Shown here piece after piece: positions 35,823-46,943 of a DNA stretch of 64,000 nucleotides. The position numbers and the translations under genes were made by a program. Under the pieces are notes generated by a model, which did no database searches, was not told the origin of the DNA, and worked only from the letters and a program-made list of their open reading frames with translations. Origin of the DNA: Linanthus parryae (lineage: Eukaryota > Streptophyta > Magnoliopsida > Ericales > Polemoniaceae); NCBI GenBank assembly GCA_023055425.1, contig JALGPY010000007.1, forward strand, positions 13,092,001 through 13,156,000, read 5' to 3'. The number at the start of each line of letters is the position of its first letter. The first letter of the stretch is position 1.

Positions 35823-35959
35823 GCATGGACGATAGCGGCCTCCTGCCCACCCTCGCCTAGGAAGTGTTTTGGAGAATCGTGTCTTTTGATTTTCTTTGAA
35901 CATTCTTGATTGATTGCTATAGATGGAATGCGATGGCAGGAGGCCGCTATCGTCCATGC
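35823..35959. repeat. Perfect 25-bp inverted repeat with 87-nt loop
   Basis: The left arm 35823-35847 (gcatggacgatagcggcctc, then ctgcc) and the right arm 35935-35959 are exact reverse complements. Pairing stops abruptly at both sides. The stem is GC-rich in an AT-rich region. It resembles a small-RNA precursor hairpin or the ends of a tiny foldback element. Confidence 0.9.
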
Positions 35960-36216
35960 ATATGAGATGCAATTGGAATTGTTCCTACCTAAAGTAGTCA
36001 AATTATGGGTGACTTGCCAAAGCAAGCTCATAAGGAGGTGTAAGATGGATCTTGGCCCACTAGAAAATATAAGGATATTTTCCGCATTAATATCTTGAGG
36101 GTTATTAATCCGTAGAAAAATAGTGGGAGCTATATTTGATAAACCAGCAGTTATTGAATATAGTCAAAAATTCACAAATACTAAAACTTGCGTATTTTCC
36201 TTTTGTAGAATTCCAA

Positions 36217-37083
36217 ATGGCAAACAACTCATCGAGTTCACAACATTCCCTACGATCTGTCCTTGAGAAGGACAAGCTCTCTGGAACCAACTTTCTTGAT
36301 TGGTACAGAAACTTGAGAATTGTTCTCAAACGAGAGAAGAAACTGTACGCAATAGAGGAGCATGTTCCAGAAGGTCCAGAGAACCAAACACCAGCTGCCC
36401 TAAAGGCGTATCAAAAACGTGTTGATGACGCTAATGATGCGGCCTGCCTTATGCTTTGCACCATGACTTCTGAGCTTCAGAAGCAACACGAAAGCATGAA
36501 TGCGGTCGATATGATCGAACATCTAAAGCAGCTCTTCCAGGAGCAGGCAAGGGTAGAGAGGTATGAGGTCTCTAAGGCACTGTTCAAGTGTCATTTGGCA
36601 GAAGGGAACCCGGTGGGACCCCATGTACTCCGTATGATCGGGTACTTGGAGAATCTCGCCCGACTAGGGTTCCCGGTCGGCCAAGAGTTGGCAACCGATC
36701 TCGTGTTGCAATCGTTTCCTGAGAGTTATGGACAGTTCATTATGAACTATAACATGAACGAGATCGTTAAACCACTGCAAGATTTACTCAATATGTTGAG
36801 GACGGCTGAACGGAGCATCAACAAGGGTAAGGGCAAGGCCATAATGATGGTACAGAAAGGAAAGGGCAAAAGGTTTGCCTCTTCCTCCAAGGGAAAAGGC
36901 AAGTCAGTTGCCAAGTCCAAGGAACCTGCCCTTAAGCCTGTTGGTGGCATTGCCAAAGGTGTGACTAAAGGTGAGTGTCACTACTGCAGTCAGCCTGGAC
37001 ACTGGAGGAGGAACTGCCCAAAATATCTGGAGGACAAGAGGCTTGGAATAGTGATTCCACCACCTCCAGGTATTTTGTTGTAG
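36217..37083 (+). pseudogene. copia gag
   Basis: A 288-codon frame starting at the ATG 36217. It has the gag core (Leu-Ser-Gly-Thr-Asn-Phe-x2-Trp-Tyr near residue 25), a basic Lys/Gly-rich linker and a CCHC knuckle Cys-His-Tyr-Cys-x4-His-x4-Cys near residue 262. This would package the element RNA. The frame ends without continuing into protease, which lies in another frame from about 37030. The frame itself is intact and could still be expressed if transcribed, but its LTR promoter is missing. Confidence 0.85.
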
Positions 37084-37412
37084 ATGTCAATTTAACTTTC
37101 TCTACATCATGGGTATTAGATACTGGATGTGGATCTCATATTTGTCGAAATATGCAGGATCTAAAGAGAAGTAGGAGATTGGCTAAAGGAGAGGTAGATC
37201 TGCGCGTTGGGAATGGAGCAAAGGTTGCTGCGTTGGCCATAGGCGTGTGCGAGCTATCTCTGCCTTCAGGATTAGTTTTAGAATTAAATAATTACTATTT
37301 TCTGTCTGCTATGAGCAGAAACATTATTTCTATTTCTTGTTTGGACAAGGATGGTTTTATTATTTCAATAAAGAACAATTGTTGTTCCTTTTATTTAAAT
37401 AAATTGGAGTAA
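37030..37412 (+). pseudogene. copia protease fragment
   Basis: The frame carries Trp-Val-Leu-Asp-Thr-Gly-Cys-Gly-Ser-His, the aspartic protease active site, soon after the gag end. It stops at 37412, before the integrase. The linker to the next frame is degraded. Confidence 0.8.
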
Positions 37413-37614
37413 AATTAGGAAGATGACGAAGTAGTTTAGTTGAGAGGTGTGGAAATGGAAGTGGGGGTTGTGGATTTGTATTTACAGTTACCACAATGTT
37501 CAAGAAATTACTTTAGTAACCTTCTAACAACTTGCAAAATTTGAATAAAAAGAGGATAAAAACGGAAAACTGGAAAAATATGACAGGCTTCAAATTCTGA
37601 TTTCACCACAATGG

Positions 37615-38730
37615 TTGTTGGCTTTATATATTAGTATAGATAATATTCACTATTTTAGTGCGCAATTATTTAATGGACTTTATTTCCTTGATCTAAGCAA
37701 TCCTGTCTACAACATTAATACCAAGCGTATTAAAATAAATGATTTAAATTCTGCTTATTTATGGCACTGTCGTTTAGGCCATATAAATGAGAAACGTGTA
37801 TCTAGACTCCATAAGGATGGATTACTATACTCATTTGATTTTGAATTATATGAGACATGTGAGGCTTGTTTATTGGGAAAAATGACAAAGTCCCCTTTCA
37901 ATAAGAAAGGTGAGAGGACTAGTGAGCAATTGACGCTCATACATACCGATGTATGTGGGCCATTTGCCACGCCTGCCAGGGGTGGTTATGTCTACTTCAT
38001 TACATTTACTGATGATTACAGTAGATATGGATTTGTGTATCTCATGAGGGCAAAGTCCGAATCCTTTGAAGTGTTCAAAGAATTCAAGAATGAAGTAGAG
38101 AAGCAACTTGGCAAAAGTATAAAGGCTCTACAATCGGATCGTGGAGGAGAATACTTGAGCCAAGAGTTTGACGACTATCTTAGAGAGTGTGGGATCGTGT
38201 CCCAACTCACTCCACCCGGAACGCCACAATGGAATGGCGTGTCCGAGAGGAGGAATCGAACCTTATTGGATATGGTTCGATCTATGATGTGTCAAACCGA
38301 TCTTCCATTATCAGTTTGGGGCTACGCTCTATTAAGTGCAGCTTTCACCATTAACCGTGTTCCATCTAAATCAGTCATGAAAACACCATATGAGATGTGG
38401 AGTGGGAGGCGTCCCACACTGTCGTTCATGAGGATTTGGGGCTGCGATTTCTATGTAAAACGTTTACAATCAGACAAGCTAGGGCCTAAATCGGATAAGT
38501 TTAAATTTTTGGGGTACCCTAAGGAAACTAAGGGATACTACTTCTACAATCCAACCGAGAACAAAGCGTTTGTTGCTCGGACCGGCGTGTTTCTAGAAAG
38601 AGAGTTTGTCTCTAAAGAAGCAAGTGGGAGGAATTTAGAACTTGAGAGGTTCAAGAACCACAAATCACTGAACCGATTATGGAACATGAACAGGAACCAC
38701 AAGCAGTTGTGGAGCAACCTGTTCAGGTAA
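37615..38730 (+). pseudogene. copia integrase
   Basis: The 371-codon frame includes the GAG-pre-integrase block (Trp-His-Cys-Arg-Leu-Gly-His and Cys-Glu-Ala-Cys) and the integrase core: His-Thr-Asp-Val-Cys-Gly-Pro, Ser-Asp-Arg-Gly-Gly-Glu-Tyr and Pro-Gln-Trp-Asn-Gly-Val-Ser-Glu, so all three catalytic acids are present. It would insert cDNA into the genome. The frame leaves the polyprotein at a frameshift near 38700. Confidence 0.9.
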
Positions 38731-40406
38731 CACAAGAGCTTCGTAGATCTAGTAGAGTGCGCCAGGAACCGGAGAGGTATGGACTTCTCGTAACCGATTC
38801 CGGTGACACAATGCTCATAGATGATGAGCCTACTACCTATGAGGAGGCCATGAGTGGCCCAGACTCTCAGAAGTGGCTGGAATCCATGAGATCCGAGATG
38901 GAATCCATGTATACCAACAAAGTATGGACTTTGGTGGAACCACCCGATGGGGCGCGGCCCATAGGGTGCAAGTGGGTCTTCAAGAAGAAGATCTACATGG
39001 ATGGTAATGTGATTACCTATAAGGGCCGATTGGTGGCTAAAGGATTCAGACAGATTCATGGTATAGACTATGATGAAACCTTTTCACCAGTCGCTATGAC
39101 CAAATCCATCTGAATCCTACTTGCGATTGCAGCATACCATGACTATGAGATTTGGCAGATAGATGTCAAAACAGCATTCCTTTATGGGAATCTCCTCGAG
39201 GACGTGTATATGATACAGCCGGAGGGCTTTGAGGATCCAAAGCAAGCCAACAAAGTCTGTAAACTGCAACGATCCATTTATGGATTGAAGCAAGCTTCTA
39301 GGAGTTGGAATCGACGTTTTGATGAAGTAGTCAAAGAGTTTGGCTTCATCAGAAACGAAGATGAGTCTTGTGTCTGCAAGAAGGTTAGTGGGAGCTCTGT
39401 AGCTTTTCTGGTCTTGTATGTGGATGACATACTACTCATTGGAAACGACATTCCCATGCTGCAATCTGTTAAAGATTGGCTAGGAAAGTGTTTCTCAATG
39501 AAGGACTTAGGGGAAGCAGCCTATATACTCGGTATAAAGATCTATAGAGATAGATCTAAGAGGTTGCTAGGCCTAAGTCAAAGTACATATATTGACAAGG
39601 TGTTGAAACGGTTCAACATGCAAGATTCCAAGAAGGGATTCTTGCCCATGTCACATGGAATCACTCTTTCGAAGAGTGGTTGTCCTTCCAATGAGATTGA
39701 GAAGGAACGCATGAGTAGAATTCCCTATGCCTCGGCCATAGGATCTATCATGTACGCCATGTTATGTACTAGACCAGATGTGTCATATTCCTTGAGTATG
39801 ACAAGCAGATACCAATCCAATTCGGGTGAGAGTCACTGGATTGCAGTCAAGAACATCCTAAAGTACTTGAGAAGAACTAAGGATGCTTTCTTGATATTTG
39901 GCGGTGAGGAGGAGTTGCGTGTAAGGGGTTACACAGATGCAAGCTTCCAAACCGACAGAGATGACTTTAGATCACAATCGGGATATGTGTTTTGCCTGAA
40001 TGGAGCAGCGGTGAGCTGGAAGAGTTCCAAGCAAGAGACGGTAGCTGATTCTACAACAGAGGCTGAGTACATTGCTGCAAATGGTGCAGCAAAGGAAGCT
40101 GTTTAGATCAGAAAGTTTGTTTCTGAACTTGGTGTGGTCCCTAGCATTGCGGATCCAGTCGAGTTGTTCTGTGACAACACTGGGGCGATCGCGCAATCAA
40201 AGGAACCAAGATCGCATCAGAAATCCAAGCACGTGCTCAGGAAGTTTCATCTGATTCGAGATATTATCGATAGAGGAGACGTTCGGATATGCAAGATTCC
40301 TACATATGATAATCTGTCAGACCCGCTTACAAAGCCTCTCACGCAGTGGAAGCATGAAGGGCACACTAGGAGTATGGGCATACGAGATGCGCCAGATTGG
40401 CTCTAG
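38700..40406 (+). pseudogene. copia reverse transcriptase and RNase H
   Basis: One frame runs from before 38700 to 40406 but holds TGA at 39111-39113 and TAG at 40104-40106. The reverse transcriptase has Lys-Trp-Val-Phe-Lys, Asp-Val-Lys-Thr-Ala-Phe-Leu and the catalytic Tyr-Val-Asp-Asp box (near 39420); RNase H has Thr-Asp-Ala-Ser and Thr-Glu-Ala-Glu-Tyr-Ile-Ala. The TGA fits a C-to-T change of an Arg codon and the TAG a G-to-A change of a Trp codon, the type of damage left by cytosine deamination. Otherwise the domain is well kept, so the element is fairly young. Confidence 0.9.
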
Positions 40407-40420
40407 TGCAAGTGGGAGAC

Positions 40421-41849
40421 TGTTGGAATAGATGCCCTAGAGGCAATCTAGTTTAGTATGAATTATTTGTGGCTAGAAATTCATTTATTATTTATTGGAT
40501 ATTTAATATAATGAAGTCCTTATATTTACAATTGTGTTGTTTATCTTAAATATCCCTAGTCAAGTATAATGATTAATGGGACAATCATATATAGACTCGT
40601 ATGGGGTTGGATTGATATGGAGATATCACGATCCAACACATAGGTGTGCATTAGGGAATGTTGCACCGGATTGACCCATCTCCGAGAAGGCTACATACAC
40701 GTTATGTTGAGTCACAAGCGCTTCTCGCGGTGCAATGGTATTGTCATCCTTAGACTTGAAGTCACTAGATATTCTAGTTGTGGAATATTGTGATCTTGGT
40801 AGCGTTAAACGCTACACCGTAACTGGGTAGTTATAAAGGCGTGTACTGGATACAATAAGAAGCAAGCTTAGAGATCGTAGTGGACGTAGATAGAATTTGT
40901 CCCTCCCACATAACGGGAGCAAATATCCTAGGCCACTCGAGGGATAGTGCTTATAGAATGTCTGGCCAGACTCAAATAAATCAATATGGGATATTGATGT
41001 TATTTGCACGAATAAGGCTATTCCCATGGATCGAGAAACTATGGATTGGATATACGAGTGTGACTCGTATGTCTCGTGTCCAATCCGGATATAGAGACAA
41101 AGGGATGAGACAATTACTTGTACAAAGGTTGTCGAGATGACTATTCTATTAGTTGGCTAGAATGGATGTTTTGCTAGAGACCGCTCCATATTAGCAAATA
41201 GTTGCTACCAACTAGATAGAACCTATGGGGTCACACGCTATATAGAGTTGAACTAGATTTGGGAATTAATTAATTGGATTAATTAATTAGAAGGATCACT
41301 TTGCAAAACCTTGCAAACTTAGTAGGGACTAATTTGCAAGAAAGGGACTAAATTGAATTCTAGTAGGACTAGAATAAGTCCTTTAGGTAGTTGGCAAGCA
41401 GTTGTTGGACTATATAAAGGACCTTCCTTCGTTCCTTCCCACATAACTTATGCTCATAATTGAACATAACAAAGAGTGGGAGAGAACAAAAGGAGAGAGA
41501 GCAAGCAACAAAGGGACCCGACCGCCCCTTTGCCGCCGCCCGTCCCCGTCGGCCACAAGGAGGCCGAGACCCTCCTTTTGGGTCTCGTTTTGCGTGATTC
41601 TTCTTCCTCTTCCTCTTCCGGGCTAGCACCAAGGACTTGGGAGATTCTAGGATCAACTCTAGGCGTGGATCAACCATAGAGAACGTGACATAATATGCGT
41701 TTGAAGTCATCAAAGGAGAACCCTAAGGTGTGTTATGATTTCTTACCCTTACCATCGTTATGTATCTTGACTTGTGATCCTTGGAGGGTTTTGCATGGTT
41801 TTATGAATGTTTGTGTTTCCGTTGCGCATCCATGATTCAAAACCCTACA
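40421..41849 (+). mobile_element. copia 3' LTR
   Basis: It starts TGTTGGAATAGATGCC directly after the polypurine tract aagtgggagac (40410-40420) and probably ends ..AACCCTACA at 41849, so TGT and ACA ends agree. A TATA box (tatataaagg, 41411) followed by a GC-rich leader lies inside. The end position is inferred from the terminal match only, since no second LTR is available. Confidence 0.75.
41411..41418 (+). promoter_or_regulatory. TATA box of the copia LTR
   Basis: tatataaa lies in the 3' third of the LTR, the usual site of the LTR promoter. In a 3' LTR it would drive transcripts outward, into the DNA following 41849. Confidence 0.6.
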
Positions 41850-42369
41850 AACGGATCAATAGGGGTAACTAGTGGACCTAGGAGATGGAGACGGGACGTG
41901 AGGCCCCCATAAAACATCACTCGCACAGCTGTTCCGTTGCCACTACGAGGAGGGTTGACGACTACCTAAGTGACGGTGGTGTAGCGCTAGTAGGATAAAT
42001 AGTCTAAGAGGAAGTTACTCGCATTTCTAATGTGCATTAGCCCTCTAAGTCTTCCTACTCCAGATTCTCGCGTCTACCTCACCTCAGATTTTCATACTCC
42101 TAAGGATTTCTATTATTAAGCCCTCTTCACAATCACTCTCTTTGATTGCCCTTTCTCAAAAGTTTTTAATTTCTTTATGATTTTCTTTTCCTTTTTTTCA
42201 TTATTCCTAACTCTATATGCTTTTGGCCAACTCGACTAATCACAACGATTGGGTAGGGGACTCAATAAAGTAAAATGCATAAACTAAACACAACCCTATT
42301 CTTCCCGTGTCCTTTCTATCCTCTACTCTTGGTGTATATTGAATTCTCTCTGCAGGATTCTCTCATACA
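41850..42369. other. Unassigned stretch between copia elements
   Basis: About 520 bp with no ORF and no clear terminal repeats; short pyrimidine-rich phrases suggest LTR or leader material. Confidence 0.4.
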
Positions 42370-43216
42370 CACCTAGCTTTATATCTCGCAACTGAACCAT
42401 CAGCTTTATATACCCACTTGTTGCCAACAATGTTAGCATTTGGTGGAGGTGGAACCAATGTCCAAGTGTTTTGCTGTGTGAGGCTAAAAAACTCATCAGT
42501 CATGGCTTGTTGACACTTTGAGTACTTTTTAGCCTCACTGATACTAGTAGGATCTGGGTTTTTTAAAGAGAGATTCTCTTAAATTTTTTTTTGAAGTAAG
42601 AAAAGTAGAAAAATTCGGTGTATTAAGTGTAAGTGCAGAAGTAGAAGAGTGGAGACTATAACCAGTGTTTGTAACAGTGCCCATTCAGTAAGTAGTAACA
42701 TCAGAGGTAGAATTGGGTGTGGTAGGATCAGAAAACCCAGAGGAGGCATTGAATCCAAAAGTCTTTCTTTTGAAAATGCCAGATTTGCTTCTGGTTTGCA
42801 TTGAGTGTCCATGAACTGGGTGTTCTTGATCCTGTGTTCTCTCTGGTGCCAAGCCATAACTGTGAGAGTTTTGAGGCATCTGTTCTTCTATCTCTTCATT
42901 AGCATTCTCAGTCACAGTTGGTTTCACTAGAGAAGGAGAAGGAGAAGAGACACCAGCACTGGTGTGCTGTGTTTGTGCATTTTCATCACTTCCTGTGAAG
43001 GGGAATAGAATGGTGGTAGTGGATGGTGCTGTAGTGGAATCTTAACAGGATCAGAGATTTCAGAAGTAGAAGAGACAGTAGATTAAGGAAAAACATATTC
43101 ATCAAACACAACATCTCTAGATATATAGATTATTGTTTGTAACTTTGTCAAAGCATATGTAACCCTTATAATTCATGGCATAACCTAAGACATTGTTTAG
43201 TTTTTGGATCAAGTTT

Positions 43217-43248
<32 letters not shown>

Positions 43249-45468
43249 GTTTAAGACAGGGATTGCAAGCACAACCAAAAATTGAAGTTTAGAATAGCCA
43301 GGTTTCTTGCCAAATAACAGTTCCCAAGGTGATTTAAAGTTTGTAGTTCTGGAAGGCATTCTATTAATGAGATAAACAGCAGTGCAGAAAGCATGATACC
43401 AAAAGTATTTAGGTAAAGAAGCATGAGTAAGCAAAGTAATAGCAGTCTCAACTATATGTCTATGTTTTATTTTAGAAATGCCATTCTGTTGAGGTGTGTG
43501 TGGGCATGATTTTTGATGTGTTATTCCATTTTGAGACAAAATTTGTTGGAAAATATAGGAAATGTATTCACCTCCTCCATCTGTTCTTAAAATCTTAATT
43601 GAGTGACCTAGCAATTTCTCAACTTGCAGTTTAAATGTAGGAAAGACAGCAGACACATCAGACTTGTGACATAAAGAAAAGAGTCGTGTAAATCATGTAA
43701 AGTCAACAATGAACAATACATAATATCTATAACCATGATAAATTTTAATGCTAGAGGGTCCCCAAACATCACTATGAACTAACTGTAAAGGAGAAGTAGA
43801 TTTAGTAGCAGACAATTGATATGGCAGCCTAGACATTTTACCAGCTAAACAAAATTGACTTAAAGTAGGAGAGTGTTTTTCAAGAACTGAAACAGATAGC
43901 ATCTTAGCCAAGATTTCATTTGTTGGGTGACCCAATCTGGAGTGCCAAAGAGAAGAGCTAATTTTCTTCCCAAGATGAGCAGCTGGACCAGACTGAACAT
44001 GATGAGACCCAGTAGCATAAATAGGATAAATACCATTTTGACTAGGACCTTGATAAAGAAGTTTCCCCGTATCCTTGTCCTGGATGGAAAAGGAATTGGA
44101 GTCAAGGACAAATTTACAATTGTTGTTTTTGCACATTTGATAAACAGATAAGAGATTTGTTGACAATTGTGGTACACGTAGTGTGTTGTGAAGTTTAAAA
44201 GAATGAGAAATGGTGTTCAAGTAGGCAGTACTAGTGTTGGAGACGGGTAAGGTGTTACCATTCCCCACAACTACTTGTTCATATCCCATATATGGCTCAG
44301 ACAGAGATAAATTCTTCAAATCAGAGGTCATGTGACTTGTAGCACCCGAATCAGACAACCAATATTCGGCATGGTAAGGGTTTTGAGAGTGGGTAGCTCC
44401 ATATTAAAGAGGTGCTCAGGTGGATTCTTACCCTGGTAAGCATGATCCATGCGATGCCAACAGTCAAGGGTTGTGTGGTAATCATAGCCACAATTTTGGA
44501 AATTGACAGGTTGAGAAGTATTGTGATAGTTCTAGGTAGAGGGTTGACGATTAGGGTAAGAGTTGCCTCTTCCCCTTCCATCGAATCTTCCAGAACCTCC
44601 TCTGGATATACCAGAACGACCTCTAGGGTTTGATTTAGACCGATCATTGAAGCGGCCATAACCACCTTTGGAGGGGTAATTGTTCTGAAAACGACCACCA
44701 CCCCGAAAACCACCGCGAGAACCACCGCGAGAGGAAGATTAAGAGGTGTGAGAGGCAAAATCAGACTGACCCAGAACATCATAATTAACATTTTGAGACT
44801 CCAACATATGTTCTTCAGCTTTTAATAAAAACATGTAATTCCTCTAAAGAGAGAGGTTCTGATCTAGTGCGAAGAGAAGATCTAAAAGAGTTTTATTCAA
44901 TAGTAAGATCATTTAGGTGTAGAGAAGTATATCTTCATCATCAATTAAAACCATTGCAATAGCCAATTTTTCAGGAATATTGTTCAGCTTTTACATGTAG
45001 AGATCAATACTATCACTTTTCTTCTTGATAGTCTGCAGATCCGTTATCAACTGGAGGATATTGGAGCGGGTGAGAGAGGCATACCTTCATTCTAGCAAGA
45101 CCCAAGCGGATAGAGAAAAAGACTGACATATGGCATGAGTAAGGGCCTCCTGGGTCAGGGTAGCGTTGATGAGCGTGAGGAGAGCTTGGTCGATGTTCAT
45201 CCAGATCTGATAACCCGGATTTGGCATATCGGTGGGAAGACCGTCGGCGTTGGTGAGAAACTGTGACGGAGGTGGTGTGGATCAGTCGATATACCCAAAT
45301 AGGTTCTGAGTGCGAAAAATAGAGGATAGTTGATGCTTCCATATCACGCAGTTGGAGTTATCCATTTTAAAGGGCATCAAATTGTTGATATTCGAAAGGA
45401 GAAACAGAGGATTGGTAGTATTAGTTGAAGCCATAAATAGATCGATAGCAGTGAGCTTTTCATGAAGA
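42370..45468 (-). mobile_element. Ty1-copia remnant, copy B
   Basis: The counterpart of 9578-12280, in the same orientation. It extends farther at its 3' end, keeping the first part of reverse transcriptase (Asn-Lys-Trp-Val-Tyr-Lys near 42420). Gag starts at the ATG 45434 and meets a stop at about residue 49. Protease (Asp-Ser-Gly-Ala-Thr) is near 44350, GAG-pre-integrase and integrase core in 44358-43117, with a frameshift near 43690. The third catalytic Glu of integrase is changed to Lys. A deletion removed the primer site. Confidence 0.9.
43215..43249 (+). repeat. (TG)n microsatellite
   Basis: A TG run within the integrase C-terminal part of copia copy B, coding a His-Thr run on the minus strand. 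Copy A has only gtgtgtg at the same place (10057), so it expanded after duplication. Confidence 0.95.
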
Positions 45469-45785
45469 ACAGAAAGTAAAGAGGCGGAGCTCTCTCAAGA
45501 GAGAAAAGCAAATACAGAAAAGAAATGGAAAAGCCTAAATCTCATTCAATGAATTTGGGGATAAATACATAGAGTGATGAACGGTCAGATATGTGAACGT
45601 TAAGAACCATCTTCAGAAAATATCACAAAGTTTATGTGAGGTTACATTTATGTCCTCTGGACTTATAATGGACTGGGCCTGAGAGATCTAAGATGGGCTT
45701 CATTAGAGACTGATCTTGGATTGGTCCTTCTCTCTGCAATCTTTGGGCTTCATATCTTTAATAACAACCCTAATGTCCTCTTCAA
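45469..45785 (-). mobile_element. Probable 5' LTR of copia copy B
   Basis: Equivalent to the LTR after 12281. On the minus strand it may begin TGAAGAGGACATTAGGG near 45784. The boundary is tentative. Confidence 0.5.
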
Positions 45786-46075
45786 GGAAAAAAAAAAGAA
45801 AAGGAAATAACGGATAAAGTGTGTCATTCGTCGATGAAAAACGAATTAGAGCATGCCATGTGCTCTCATTGCTCACTCACCAAACAAAACAACGTTAACT
45901 ACTAATGGGCTTTTAGCTTTTCCATTAGTTGGGAATGGACTTTTAGCTTTTTCATTGACTACGAAGGGGCGTAGGATTGTTTGGGTGACTCGTGATAGTC
46001 AGGTAACGAGGGTTCCGTGGAGGCAGCCGCTTTTTTATTCTCCCCACGAAGAGTGGAGCAGGGAAATAGCATGAC

Positions 46076-46826
46076 TAAGGATGGCAATGCAGTTCGATCC
46101 GATCCGAAATCCGAGTGATTCGATCCAAATGGATCAAGTCCGAATCCGATCCATTTTAAAATGGATCTCATATGAATATTAAAAATCAAAATCCGATCGG
46201 TATCCATATTCGATTCGAATATATTAGGATATTTGATGGATATCTGACCCGAAAGGATCGGAACACACATAGTTTTACTCAAATACCATTAGAGTTATAA
46301 AAAATAAGTTCTTACCTACATATATAAACACAATACACAAATCACTACACATTATGTTTTCAGGCCTGAAGAAAATATTCCACTATGGTTATTGACAATT
46401 TTAGTGTTGTTTTGATTGAATTTGTAGAGCATTTCAGACATTGTTGGTGCCTTTAACCTTTGAATGGTTTTCTTATGTTTCTTGGCAAATTTACGTTTGT
46501 CATATTGCTAAAATAATTTTAATATATTTGTACTATGTAGGCATATTTTTTTTGGTGTGGTGACTCTTTTTACATATTTTCTGAATTTATGTGTAAGAAG
46601 TAAAAAAATGATCAGGATCCGAATCTGGATCCGAATCAGATCCATTTCTGGAGATTTGGATTGTCGGATCGAATACGGATATTGCAAATTAAATCCGGTC
46701 TGGATTCGATCCTTATCCGTTTTGGATCCGGTTGAATTTGGATTGAATATGGATCCACTTATTTTGATCGGGTTCGGATATTGATATAGGTTGATCCGAT
46801 CCGAATCCGATCCATTTCCATCTTTA
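46076..46826. mobile_element. hAT-type element, copy B
   Basis: Same element as 12838-14451 without the nested insertion. Perfect flanking duplication agcatgac (46068-46075, 46827-46834). 751 bp, non-coding. Confidence 0.88.
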
Positions 46827-46943
46827 AGCATGACAACTTATTAGTAAAAGCTAGAATGAGAGAAGAAAGGGTAATGTGGGGTGTACCTTTGTTCAGTCGA
46901 TGTCCTCGTAGGAAGTAATTCCCTTTTCCTTGGGCTCTTTTGG

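Larger units (their letters stand above)
36217..40406 (+). mobile_element. Ty1-copia element, coding region
   Basis: Order is gag, protease, integrase, reverse transcriptase, RNase H, the copia order, followed by a polypurine tract and 3' LTR. It is nearly complete but has at least two frameshifts (near 37030 and 38700), a gap in the protease-integrase region (about 37412-37615) and two in-frame stops. No 5' LTR or primer site precedes gag, so the 5' end was lost. Confidence 0.93.
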
